A DNA stretch of 64,000 bases from Bombyx mori (lineage: Eukaryota; Arthropoda; Insecta; Lepidoptera; Bombycidae), in NCBI RefSeq assembly GCF_030269925.1, contig NC_085121.1:6713501-6777500 (forward strand), given 5' to 3'. Each line of letters opens with the position of its first letter. Position 1 is the stretch's first letter. Below, piece by piece: positions 47,302-58,556 of the stretch. The notes beneath the pieces are model-generated. The model was not told the DNA's origin. It ran no database searches and saw only the letters and a list, made by a program, of their open reading frames with translations. The translations under genes were made by a program, and so were the position numbers.

Positions 47302-50300
47302 TTAAAGCAACATTTCCGAACTACGACCGTTAGCATTGTGCAGTGGTGTTGATCGGTTACCCACTTCAACTACCCATTCGTACCATACACGACGCGAGTC
47401 AACACACCTCCAGAACGTTGCTGTTATTTTATCACCCTTTTGTACTCGCATTGGTGTCTGAAATAAATTAAAACCTTATTAAACACATTTCTAATAACAT
47501 TTTCTATTTGAATTATTGAATAAAAATGTATACCTTAATTGGAATAAAGACTGGAAACCAGGAGATCATTCCTGGGCTATGTGTACCAGGAACAATGCTG
47601 ATCATTTCATTACCATAAAGGGTACAATCAAAATACCCTCCAAAGCCATGCATAATGTTGTCTTGCTGAACATCCCAAGTAAGGGTGGCCTGACGCCTAT
47701 TGTTGGTTAGTGGTAATCCTCTGTAATCTGATTTATCACATCCCTCTTCATCCTTTACGGCTTTGGATGGATGGTTAAACGTGAAGACGAGCTAGAAATG
47801 TTATACAATATTAAAGTTCTTTATTATTTGTTATATGATCTTTGAACTACTGATTAAGAATTTGAAATAAAATCATGAATATAGGCGTAGGCGCTAACCA
47901 TTTAAACATTTGAATAGAAACTTACCTGATTGACTTGGCATGTTTTCTACCTAAAACATTTTACTAAGATTGTTTGATTTCAACGGTTGTAAGCAAGTTA
48001 AATTATGTATATACATACTTTTTATTTATTTTTCCTACCTAAGCTGATAGCTTTTAGAGGCTATTTCAGCGTAATAGGATATAGTCAAAATCATAGGATT
48101 GCAAAATGATTTTGTGCAATCTAATTGGTTAATATTCCTCCCGTTTCTCCGCTCCGCTCCGGTGGACAGGCACCCTTATGTGTTTGTTTTTTTCGTTATT
48201 TACGGACTGGCACGTGTATCATTTAATTTAATCAAAATTAGAACAAGTTTGGCACTCTGGGGAAGATTTTGGACATTATACCCCAACATACAATAAGGGA
48301 CACTTGGGTGGCTTCCACAATTGAACGTCCACAATTGAAATAAATTAATATCTAGCCGTATCAGTCGCAACATGATTGACACGTGTCTAATAATGAAAGA
48401 TACACAACATATAATATACCTTTGTTTCTGCAATATCATGTTTATTCTGCATGTAAACAACCCATAATGTTTCGAGGTTCTTATCTTTTTGTTGGGGAAT
48501 TCCTGAAGTTGCTATTTTCGCGGCAGCCCATAACCTGGGAGACGTTATGGGTGCAACATACGATCGATATGAGCTTGGAATCGATATTCCGCCGGGTTTT
48601 AAAAGATTCGATGCTCCATCCAAGCATTCAGGCGAAAGCTCATTATCTCCCCAAGAACCTGTAAGAGTCAAGTTAAAGTTAAAAGCATCCCATTCAGTCA
48701 AACCATTAATCAAGTTCACATTCACCTTCCACATGAATAGCAAGTAATTTTCTATAATAACCCAATAAATTAATGTTCAAGATCCAGAAAAAAAAATACC
48801 ATCAAGTTGTTTATCTATTTATTTTATTATACTTTATTTATTATAAAAAAAAGGGGTAATCAAGTTATTGTTGGATAATATATTAAGTGATATATGAAAA
48901 GTATTTACCTAACAATTCAGAAACTATAATATCAGCTTTGGGTGACAAGTTTATTTGCCTCATATCCCCAGGTATAACAACCACATCACGATTACGCCAG
49001 ACTTCTCGTACCTGTGCAGCTAACACTACTACAGCACATGGATTCTTCTCAACGGCAATTACCTAAAAGTATTCAAAAAAAAAAAAAATTTTTTTTAAGG
49101 CTTCATTTGATTGAATAAAAAAAACCATCACTACATACTATAAAACAAAGTCGCTTTCTCTGTCCCTATGTGTGCTTAAATCTTTAAAACTACGCAACGG
49201 ATTTTGATGCGGTTTTTTTTAATAGATAGAGTGATTGAAGAGGAAGGTTTATATGTATAACAAGATTCATTAAATAGTCGAGAAATCAATAATAAACTAC
49301 AGTTTCCGAAGCGAAGCGAAGGCGGGTCGCTAGTCAAATGATAATATCGAGGGATGGAAGGTTATTTGGTTTAAGCGACATTTTTGCAAATAAATATGTA
49401 GTCGTCGTGGCCTAACGGATAAGACGTCCGGTGCATTCGTGTTGAAGCGATGCACCGGTGTTCGAATCCCGCAGGCGGGTACCAATTTTTCTAATGAAAT
49501 ACGTACTCAACAAATGTTCACGATTGACTTCCACGGTGAAGGAATAACATCGTGTAATAAAAATGAAACTCGCAAAATTATAATTTGCGTAATTACTGGT
49601 GGTAGGACCTCTTGTGAGTCCGCGCGGGTGGATACCACCACCCTGCCTATTTCTGCCGTGAAGCAGTAATGTGTTTCGGTTTGAAGGGTGGGGCAGCCGT
49701 TGTAACTATACTTGAGACCTTAGAACTTATATCTCAAGGTGGGTGGCGCATTTACGTTGTGGATGTCTATGGGCTCCAGTAACCACTTAACACCAGGTGG
49801 GCTGTGAGCTCGTCCACCCATCTATGCAATAAAAAAAAATCATATCATAACAAAAAACCTTCTTCACCTATTTGAATGGAGTAAACTTAATGGAATAAGT
49901 TTAATTAAAAACGTCGAACTGTTAATGCAAATACCAAATAAAACGCACCTTTAATTACAAAGATAAATGTCGCTTAAACCAAATAGCCTTTCGCCCCTCG
50001 ATACGTAATTTTCCTAATAATGTACATACTCAACACGTGTTCCCGAACAACTTCCACGGCGGAAAGAAAACATCGACTAATATTTTATTTTTATTTTTTT
50101 ATTGCTTAGATGGGTGGACGAGCTCACAGCCTAGTGTTAAGTGTTTACTGGAGCCCATAAACATCTACAACATAAATGCGCCACCCACCTTGAGATATTC
50201 TAAGGTCTTAGTATAGTGACAACGGCTGCCCCACCCTTCAAACCGAAATGCATTACTGCATCACGGCAGAAATAGGCAGGGTGGTGGTACCTACCCGCGC

Positions 50301-53300
50301 AGACTTACATGAGGTCCTACCACCAGTAAATAGTTTACAAATATGTGATAATTTAAAGTGGCAGGGCGTATCGTATCTAAGATGGCACAGATAGGTGGTA
50401 TCGCCCTCTTTATTTATGCCGCGAAGCAATGACGGGTGGGACGGCCTTTATACAATACAATTGAAGCTTCAATCTAACCACTCAAGGTCGACAGACGCAA
50501 TCACCCTGTGGTATCTTTAGACTCGCATTACCCACCCAACACCAGGTACGTCAAGAGGTCGTTCACCTATCGATGCAATAAAAGTGAAATAGAGCATTCC
50601 ATATAAATAAACATACAAACCTTAACTTTGGTATTTGTTATATCGGAAGCATTGAATGTGGCTCTCACTAGGGGTCCCCGGCCCGCACCAAGTACCATTA
50701 CAGTTATAGGATCATCTCTAATCAACTCTTTCGTATTGTTGTCGCATAATTCATTTTTTGAACATTGGTTGATAGATGCTACATTACAGCTCGCTTTGCT
50801 CTGAAACTATTGAGATTTTTTTAAAGTGCTATCAACTAAGTATAGTATGCGCGCGAGTTCAAGTCCATCGGGGCCAGAGGCGACGCGCGGGGGACAGCTC
50901 GCGCCGCCTTCACCCACCTCCCCGCATTTGTCTGCGATATCGAAAATTTACGCTAACGCTATTGTGTTATTTCATTGTGAATAAACCATGACTACTTCGC
51001 TTCCAACAAGTTCAGGTAGAAAAAACCTACTGAAAAAATATACTGATTCTGACTCTGATCTGTCGGTTGTCTTTTCATTTTATAAGTAATTCAATTGGAA
51101 TAAAAAATATATTTTTCTCTATTAGAAATAAATAAGTAATTACTTATCACATTTATTTTATTTCATAACTTGCAAAATTACTTTAAGTTACATTAAACCA
51201 AATTAACAGCTGTTAACAAAACTGTAGGTATTATCGACATTACCATAATTAACTAGGTCACAGCATTATCGCATTCCTTAAGATGGACATGAACTCGCGC
51301 GCCTACTGTATTATGAAAATCAAGTACTGATAATTTAATTAGAATCAAATAGGGCGTTACAAATTGGAAATTACATGAGTAAAACATTGTTGGGGCTTTA
51401 ATTTGAAAAATTTATTTAGTCTGGCCCACCTGACACAAGGGATTACTGCCGTTAATGGACACAGACTCCAGCTGCAATATAATAAAAACATAGTCCAATC
51501 TCTGATATTTCATATTAAGATAATAATTAAATAAAAATTACCACGTAACAGTATATTTTTTTGTACAACCAAAGAAAACACTGTATCCAATTTAGTACAT
51601 TTATAAAATATTAATTATTGAGGTAACCAATATGAGTACAAATGAAAATGGACTTATAGCTATATATGGCTTTCGAAGATCTCTTCAGACTCTTGGACTG
51701 AAAAGGACGTACGTATCAACATTTTAATAGACTGAGTCTCACCTTTTGTTTGGCAATGAGAATTTCGTAATCATTACAAGCCATGAGAAGATTTTGTAAA
51801 CATCGAAGTATCCATGACGAAATAGGTAATATGCTGGTTGTATTATTATATCAAATGATGCAACTATGCCATCTTTCGAGTAGTCTGACAGTAGAGACCA
51901 AAATATTACTGGTGGTACGGTGTATGATAAGCATATATCAATCATGTCTATTTTTACTGCTAAGGAGTCTTATGTTTCAGTTGATATCATAGAGGCAGAC
52001 TTTACATAAAACAATTTAAACTTCGACCTCTTCTCATTAGTAGGTGTTCATATTGTAGTGTTTCTTGGCTTAATACTAAATGAGCTGAAAGCTTGTATTC
52101 CCATATTCAACATGTTAGCAATAATTAAACATATTATTGTGTACTATTTTTAAAATATATTTACATATTCAGCAATCTGTTTCACAGCCCGGTCCTTCTG
52201 TACATCAATCAACGCCTGTGCAATAGCTTTTTGATATTGATTATATTTAACTGGATCCTTTTCAAATACATTATATGTGTGTGTATCTAAATTATCTGCT
52301 AGGGGCTGCAGTGGTGTTTGTAGGTAGTCTTCCCATCTAAAAATATATTTTTATGTTTTACTAGAAAACAACATTAACATACCTTAACTAATCTTTTATG
52401 AAAGTTTCTATATTTGTTAGTCAATCCTGCAAAATGATTTCAACAGTTTTGGATGAAATTTCATACAACCACCGTTTATAATCCGAATTAACAGATAGAA
52501 TCCTTTAGTGGTAAACAAGATGACCCCAGGTAACATTGAATACAGCAGCTAAAATGAATACAATTACTTAATCAATTACTGTTTTACATGAAATATTGAA
52601 GAAGAAAACAGACAACAATCGAAATTGTAGTTTATAGATCAGAGAGTGCCACGAACAACTCTTTATTCAGTGGGGCATGCCCAATTTCACAATATATTTT
52701 CACCAAGAATGATTAGTAATGATTACCTCATTCTTACAAAGGTCACAAAAAAATGATAAAATTACTGCCCCTTCTGACAGAATGTAGCCTTCAAGCATGT
52801 TATTAATATAAATATCCGGAAATAACTCTTGTGAGCACTTTAAATGTGTAAATCAGAATGGGAATATTTGTTTGCAACCACTTTATAGCATGTATTCTGC
52901 TTCTGCTCTGATTTTGGAAATGTATATTAAAAAGATTATTTGTAGACATGTGTAAGTAATGCGAGTGATATTACTCCGGTAATATTACTCTACGATGTAA
53001 TCCAACATCACACATTACGCGAAGGAAACAAACATCACACTATCACCCACAGAACACTATTACTTCTAGCAAAGCTATCACCCAACATGTTTCTTTCTTT
53101 CTCGTGTAATGTTGCTTGATACACGAACGGAACCGAGCGAGCGAGACAGACCGATCTACGCAAAATAAATGAGCAAGCGACACGGAATTATTCCTAGTGA
53201 TTTGAACCGTATGCCCTGGCCGCTAGGTACATTTTTATACCTATGGTACGTCTGAATTTTAATATAGGTATTTGTGTTTATATTTTTCATGCGGCCAGCC

Positions 53301-55299
53301 GGTAGTTCCCCGCAAGTAGTTACTTAATTTTTTATTCGCCACTTTTGTAAAATCGCTAGTCGCTCGTAATTGTTTAGTAATATTTCATATTAATTTTTGT
53401 GTTTGAATTACTTAAGCACTTGTTTGAAGATAGTTTTATTATTTGTTTTAATGCGTGTTTAATAAGTGAAAGAAAGAATGGCATCTAAATTAAGGTACAG
53501 TCCTCTTTGGATGCATTTTGAGGAGACCGCGCCGAAACAATGCATCTACTGCTCTCGTATATTAACATTATCGTCGAGCTCAATTTGCAGTCTAAGTCGC
53601 CATATGAAATCCGTTCATCCCGCAATAAATTATATTAAGTAAAAAATAAAATTATTATATTATTATGTAAGTCAATCTCTGTCAAGTAATTACAGTGTAT
53701 TACAATACAAAGTATGAACACATCACTTAGGTAATGATTCGGGTGTATAGATACAATGTATTCGTTACAGTATCTGTTGAACGCACCGAGTAATGTTAAG
53801 AGTGATGTGTAATGTTTTCGAGTAATATCACCTGTCTGTAGAAGTGATGTCATATCACATTACATTGGGAAGTGATGTTTTGCGCAAGTCTAATTATTTG
53901 TTTTGTCAAGGCTGCAAAAAAATTAGCTAAATGCTTTACAGCTAAATTAGAAAATTCAGCATAAAATTCTAATGACTGCATTTTTTTTTTAGGCAAAAAT
54001 TTTCATCTTTTACAGTTTTGGCTGAAGATGTCAACAAAAATTATCAGTGTAAGTATATTTACCCTCTTGCATAGCTGAGCATAGGATCATTTGCTGGATT
54101 TGGCCTTCTTCTCCACACCCGGTGTAGATACTGTACGAAGAATTCAATGTTGGATCTTCGAGCACCACTAACTATAACCTGTGCTTCATGTTCTACCATG
54201 CTAACTACAAGTTGTTGGTGAGCCCGAGACAAAACAGGATATCTTGAAATAATAATAATAATAAATATAGAATTACAATCACTTTCAAGAAAACCATCTG
54301 GAAAATCTCTGACAAATACAGCTTTTATTGTATCTAATTCATAAACTCTAATACTCAATAAAAACAAAATATTTATTTCATTTAAAACTCACCCTTTTTT
54401 GTTATTATGAAATATTGATGTTGGTACGATAATCGCTTTTACTGGTTCACCAAGCCATCTCTTTACTACTTCCTGTGATGGAAGATCTGCAGACAACTCC
54501 AAAACAACACCAACACGTTTATCCCAATCAAGGCGCTCATGGAATTTGGACCACCAGTACCAGGGCTCATTCCAAGCTTTCTCTTCTTCATCATCTTCAG
54601 TGCATTCTCTATATGTTCTACTACATAGCATAGGTACACATGCCCATATTAGAGACGGATGGTGGCTGAAATGTTTATATTTATAAATTGCTGGATTTAA
54701 ATAAGCAATAGGGTTATAGTGTTATTTATGGCATAAAAGAAATACTTTATCACACGAATGTTTGCTGAAGTGCGAACCGGGTCGACAGCCCTCAGCCTAG
54801 CAGACAAGAAAGCTAACCACTGCGCTACCTACCGTGTCAGTCAACGTGTATTGCAACTGCATTGCATATTGATGTTATTGTCATTTTCTCAGACTTACCT
54901 CGTTTCATAATAAGTTTGGAGAATTCTGGCTAAATTGTTGCTCTCTCTCCCGTGTATTGATATCATGATTGCAGGCACACCAAGTCCCCTACAGTATGAT
55001 AGTTCCTCATTCAAATAATCCTCGTGACGCTGCCTAACAGTCGCTGAAGGTGAATCAACGTTAATGTACGGAGATAGCTTAGCTACTATCCTGCTAGTCC
55101 AATCTTGAGGTGATAGAACCATATCTGACCGCGTAAAACCACCATTTTTACCGGCATTTGTGGATTGCCTACGAAAACGTGGGTGAATAATGGGCGAAAC
55201 TATAAATGAATAACTGCATTGAAGTGCTTCTGTGAGACATGTTTGTAAATCAGCAGTTATTATGTATTCATAACCACAAGATATTTCTTGCTGTGCCAT
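47302..55299 (-). CDS. Prmt5: PRMT5, type II protein arginine methyltransferase
   Basis: Nine exons join in phase: 55299-54899, 54665-54393, 54242-54063, 52336-52165, 50800-50618, 49062-48909, 48658-48420, 47791-47534 and 47457-47302, giving 671 aa. PRMT5 makes symmetric dimethylarginine on histones and Sm proteins, usually with a WD-repeat partner. An N-terminal TIM-barrel part ([28 protein letters not shown]) precedes the methyltransferase domain. Motif I is MVLGAGRGP at 377-385, post-I is VIAVEKNP at 404-411, and the double-E loop [18 protein letters not shown] has E452 and E461. F309 in YNVFEKDP matches the Phe that favours symmetric dimethylation. The C-terminal barrel keeps [12 protein letters not shown]. 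Residues 343-372 form an insert before motif I. A GTATGT donor was chosen for exon 5 because the upstream GT gives no open phase. Introns hold many transposons. Confidence 0.93.
49137..49333 (+). mobile_element. Non-autonomous Helitron, second family, in PRMT5 intron
   Basis: ACTATAAAACAAAGTCGC start, internal AAAACTACGCAACGGATTTT and end GAAGGCGGGTCGCTAG. This is a common lepidopteran Helitron pattern with a short GAAGCGAAGCGAAG repeat before the end. Confidence 0.6.
49401..49839 (+). repeat. Full-length Bm1 SINE in PRMT5 intron
   Basis: The tRNA-like head has box A (TGGCCTAACGG) and box B (GGTGTTCGAATCC), followed by the Bm1 body and an A-rich end, 439 bp. It is the only complete copy in the window and serves as the reference for the other fragments. 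Confidence 0.9.
50086..50330 (-). repeat. Bm1 SINE, 5'-truncated
   Basis: Antisense body from TTATTGCTTAGATGGGTGGA to CACCAGTAA, with small deletions. Confidence 0.8.
50380..50586 (+). repeat. Diverged SINE related to the Bm1 3' half
   Basis: GGTGGTATCGCC, GCCGCGAAGCAATGACGGG and a CACCTATCGATGCAATAAAA end follow the Bm1 order but differ at many positions, so it is an old copy or a sister family. Confidence 0.5.
50843..51308. mobile_element. TA-flanked deletion derivative in PRMT5 intron 4
   Basis: Inverted ends TAGTATGCGCGCGAGTTCAA and (inverse) CAGTAGGCGCGCGAGTTCAT are flanked by TA (50841-50842, 51309-51310). A GC-rich leader precedes a 33-codon plus-strand frame (50988-51089, [18 protein letters not shown] then an Asp/Ser run). 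It looks like the N-terminus of a transposase whose rest is gone. A Tc1/mariner-type element is inferred from the TA target. Confidence 0.65.
51320..52160. other. PRMT5 intron 4 remainder
   Basis: AT-rich; no element or exon recognised. Confidence 0.35.
52943..53892 (+). mobile_element. hAT transposon deletion derivative in PRMT5 intron 3
   Basis: Ends TAGACATGTGTAAGTAATG and (inverse) TAGACTTGCGCAAAACATC are flanked by the perfect 8-bp duplication ATTATTTG (52935-52942 and 53893-53900). 950 bp. Subterminal regions carry many GTGATATTACTC-like repeats in both orientations, as expected for hAT transposase binding. It holds only a BED-finger exon. Confidence 0.88.
53478..53642 (+). pseudogene. 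BED-type zinc finger of a hAT transposase
   Basis: 54 codons: SPLWMHFEE, then CIYC, then [11 protein letters not shown], a complete BED finger (C-x2-C, H-x4/5-H). A stop follows and the transposase core is missing, so this is the N-terminal remnant of the hAT gene. Too short to be expected in routine gene calls. Confidence 0.75.
54765..54838 (-). repeat. tRNA-like SINE head fragment
   Basis: On the minus strand a box A (TAGCGCAGTGG) is followed about 40 nt later by GGTTCGCAC. This is a different family from the SINEs at 7861 and 49401. In PRMT5 intron 1. Confidence 0.45.
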
Positions 55300-55392
55300 T
55301 TTTTTTATTTAATTCTTTCACAAGCTAACGGCGTCGCAAAACATTTTACAAACTTCCACTAACCACTACATTAATGTCATAAAATTGTGTTT

Positions 55393-56465
55393 CAGTGTGA
55401 CCAGATTTAAATCGAACATTATGCCAGTTACTCGTATAAATTCTGCTAAAATCTGCTTAGTTTCTATAAATAATTCCAAAATTCTGCTAATAGATAAGGT
55501 CATCATTTTTACGAGGATTTAAAAGAATAAAAAAAGGCAATTTCAAATATTTATTAACAAATTATAACTTCAAAATTTCTGTGGCGCCCATGTTTTATAT
55601 GGAACTGTCGGGCTTTGTGCTGCCTTTACCATATTTTTTGATGGCGTAAAATTGACGCATCTACTTTGTTCTTTAACTGCCTGTTTGACATGTAGAATAG
55701 CTGCAATATGTTCATTTTTAAATTTGTTCCGCAAGTTTTTTTTATGTTGCTTATTTGAGAAAATAGGCGCTCACAAGCTGTATTAGACATAGGCAAAATC
55801 ATCATGGCCTTTGCAAAATCAACCAAGTGCGGATACTACTTAGTTCTATCAGCCTTCGTCATTTTTGAAATGTGACCCCAAAACATTTCTGTGTTCAAAC
55901 TCATAGGTTTGGGATTAGAACTTCCTCCAGATTCTAACAGTTTGGATACTGTTCTGTCTAATTTCACCTCCCGATATTCGGACTCAATTGCTTGCATGTT
56001 AGATTCTTTAACCAAATTAGGAAATTTAGAAACAGTTCTAGCCAAACTTGTGAATTCTTTATATAAACCGTTTTGCGGATCAAGAAATTGCAAATTAAGA
56101 GTATTACACAACTGAGTGACGATGGCCGACCACTATTTAGGAAATATGTAAACAGTGTTCATTGAATACTACACACAACTTCAAAGCTAAACATTTAACG
56201 GGGAATCCCCTAAAATTTGCTTGAGTGCTGGCATTGTTGGAAGAAAAACTTGACATTGGTAAAATTCCTCAAATATTTTTAGCGCAACTACCCGAATGAC
56301 TAAATGTGAAACACAGATGTAAATCCTGCTACAATTCTGCGAAGTTTTTATAAGATTCAGCCAAAAAATTCCTTATTTTCAAATCTGCAACACAATCTGC
56401 TAAACCTTAAATTGGGAGTCTAATTCTGCTAAAATCGCAGAATTCTGCTAAATCTGGTCACACTG
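55393..56465 (-). mobile_element. hAT transposon deletion derivative next to the PRMT5 start
   Basis: Ends CAGTGTGACCAGATTTA and its inverse are flanked by the perfect 8-bp duplication TTGTGTTT (55385-55392 and 56466-56473). 1073 bp. Subterminal TTCTGCTAAAATC-type repeats occur near both ends. The right-hand end is 1.17 kb and the left-hand end 94 bp from the PRMT5 ATG. Confidence 0.9.
55620..56111 (-). pseudogene. hAT transposase C-terminal relic with dimerisation domain
   Basis: Two minus-strand frames (56111-55836 and 55826-55626) contain LARTVSKFPNLVKES and then MMILPMSNTACERLFSQISN, the signature of the hAT C-terminal dimerisation region. A stop/frameshift at about 55830 separates them and the DDE core upstream is missing. 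Confidence 0.8.
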
Positions 56466-56499
56466 TTGTGTTTAATCTATGACTATTGTCATATTTTTT

Positions 56500-56560
56500 T
56501 TCAGTTTATGGCCTGGTATCTAGACCTTTAGGCCAACCACTATGGTCATGTCATAGATAC
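56500..56560 (+). repeat. Diverged MITE-A terminus upstream of PRMT5
   Basis: TTTATGGCCTGGTATCTAGA then CCTTTAGGCCAA resembles the MITE-A end at 14161-14195. Its orientation to PRMT5 (minus strand) equals that of the copy at 14153 to mRpL51. Without the 1081-bp hAT insertion it would be about 128 bp from the start codon. Confidence 0.45.
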
Positions 56561-56976
56561 ATTAGATAATATACCTACTATTGTAATCTGTACCAAATAT
56601 TATCTGTAATTTATGTATGAGGAGTGAGGGGCTCTGTAAATTTAGTCCCCTTTTTTTGATTTTCGGATTTTTTTTTATTTGTAATTATTTGTTCGTCGTT
56701 TGTTCGTTTTTTATTTATTTATCATTAATTAAACAAATGATCACCGTTAAGTGGGCCCCCCTTACTAGACATCTTTATTTTTATCGCTCAGATTAATTCG
56801 TTTGTTCGACGACTATTGGTGATTGTTCGATCATAAAAACAATTAAATTCCCAATTATTAATTATTAATTATTGAAGTGAAACTTCTTTATCGGCGTTGG
56901 AAAAAAAATTACCGTCACATTTTTCGGTTACGCGTCACATTTTTCCGTTACGCGCCATCTTTTTCTTCACCATTCA

Positions 56977-57321
56977 TTGTTGCCGTACACAAGTGAAGGT
57001 GCCTCTTTACTCGGTAACAATAATTATAAAATACCGATGATTTTAAGTGGAGATTTTAATGTAAATTTTGCATCGGAAAATTCTTTGAAGCTAGTTGAAT
57101 TTCTGAAAGATAAATTGAATTTATCCATGAAAAACAGTCCTCAAACGTCAACAACAAGATCTGGCACTACAATTGATGGAGTTTTTACTCGGTCACTAAA
57201 TTTCGTGGAATGTAAACCATATATTTCATATTTCAGTTACCATAAGCCATTAATTACAAAAATATATAATGACAATGACAATGATAGTAATAATTCTATT
57301 ACAATTAATGAAATGCTGTAA
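56977..57321 (+). pseudogene. Endonuclease/exonuclease/phosphatase-like domain fragment
   Basis: The frame contains MILSGDFNVNFAS, then TTRSGTTIDGVFTR and YFSYHKPLI, the second half of an AP-endonuclease-like fold (GDFN, and a late SxHxP variant). Such domains occur in non-LTR elements and in Helentron-type Helitrons; the short HKP ending favours the latter, but this is inference. No helicase or reverse transcriptase sequence is nearby. Confidence 0.5.
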
Positions 57322-57557
57322 TAATCTTAGTAGCAAAAAGGTAAAGTGAAATAATTGTATTATTTGTATTCATGTCTATGATAATAAAATCCTTTTGTTT
57401 AAACTTTATCTAATTTAACTTTATTTAACCAATTTCTAGAAAGTTGCATGTAGATCATTTTTCGAAAAATAAGGCCATAAACAAGTTTCACTTCTTACGT
57501 GTGTACACTAGTACACGCACACATTTTTTTTTTATATCTAATAAGCAAACCATCACC

Positions 57558-58140
57558 TTTTTTTTTTCGGGCCGGGGTCGAACCTCCTACGAGGTCCCCG
57601 CGCGTAAGGGGTGCGCGGGGTATGTGAGACTCAACGATATGCATGGTGTTGTGAGCAGACTGCGGGCCCCTTATGCGCGGATTTTAGGGCCCACCTACTA
57701 AACGACTCCCCTGCACTCTTACACCCGACGTCCGATCCCCTCCGAGGCCAGAACCCGGATGAGGTAGGGGGGTTACCACGGTCAACACTACAACCAGACG
57801 GCGCGGCTCACCCCAAGGCCGACGCCCAGCCGACGGAGCCTTCGAGGCGAATCGAAGGCTCTGAAACGTCGGCCGTTTCGGTCAGGCCGCCCAGACGGTG
57901 CCGCTGGTGTCCCGGAATACCCTGCTGGACCAGAACTAGCCTGCCGGGTCGGGACTTCAGGTCGCCCCTTGGCCTTCACCGTAGGAAGGCCGCTACCTAC
58001 AGGGGCCGGGATGTACGGGCGTATTCTTGCCTCCGGCCCCCGGCTCGATGGCGACGGATCGGTGCGGAAAGGGAAGAGCTCTCCCTCTCTCGTTCTGCCG
58101 CCTCCTTCTACGAGATGGTGGACTCGTGGAAGTCGAGCAA
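57558..58140 (-). mobile_element. R1-clade LINE 3' end, antisense
   Basis: Flanked by AGCAAACCATCACC (57544-57557) and AGCAAACCATAACC (58141-58154). The T10 run at 57558 is the poly(A) tail of a minus-strand copy. The 5' part encodes a remnant of the DFHESTIS region of the ORF2 C-terminus, followed by the GC-rich 3' UTR. It inserted inside the 9-bp-duplication element. Confidence 0.8.
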
Positions 58141-58556
58141 AGCAAACCATAACCTCACGCCACCTTTTTTTGATATTCAGATTTTTTTATTTTTAATTAT
58201 TTGTTCGTCATTTGTTCATTAATGTTCGAATGTAACAATTGTTTGTTCGTCTTTTATTTATTTATAATTAATTAAACAAAGGATCACTCTTAAGTTGCCT
58301 CTCCTTACTAGATATCTTTATTTTTATCGCTCATATTAACTAATTTTGATCAATTATCGTTTGTTCGACGACTATTGGTGATTGTTCGAAAACAATTAAA
58401 TTCCCAATTATTAATTAATTGTAAATAAATAAAAGACGAACAAACAATTTTTACATTCGAGCATTAACGAACAAACGACGAACAAATAATTAAAAATTAA
58501 AAAAATCCAAAAAACAAAAAAAGGGGGCCCAATTTACAGAGCCGGAGTGAGGACAT

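Larger units (their letters stand above)
56630..58543. mobile_element. Element with 9-bp target duplication and ~115-bp inverted ends (Mutator/foldback-like)
   Basis: GGCTCTGTAAATT ... AATTTACAGAGCC ends are flanked by GGAGTGAGG (56621-56629 and 58544-58552). The inverted arms continue through TTATTTGTTCGTCGTTTGTT for about 115 bp. A second direct copy of the arm lies at 58163-58430. A 9-bp duplication with long inverted ends fits Mutator-like or foldback elements. The interior holds an endonuclease-like frame and an R1 LINE end. The bounds are good, the class is inferred. Confidence 0.7.

Noticed and set aside
48547..48747. Plus-strand 66-codon frame with an orderly sequence
   Set aside because: Antisense of PRMT5 exon 7, which has a recognised double-E loop and splice sites.
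49401..49475. tRNA-like sequence with intact promoter boxes
   Set aside because: It is the head of a full-length Bm1 SINE.
57611..58222. 203-codon plus-strand frame
   Set aside because: Falls in the antisense R1 LINE 3' UTR with poly(T) and target duplications; not a gene.
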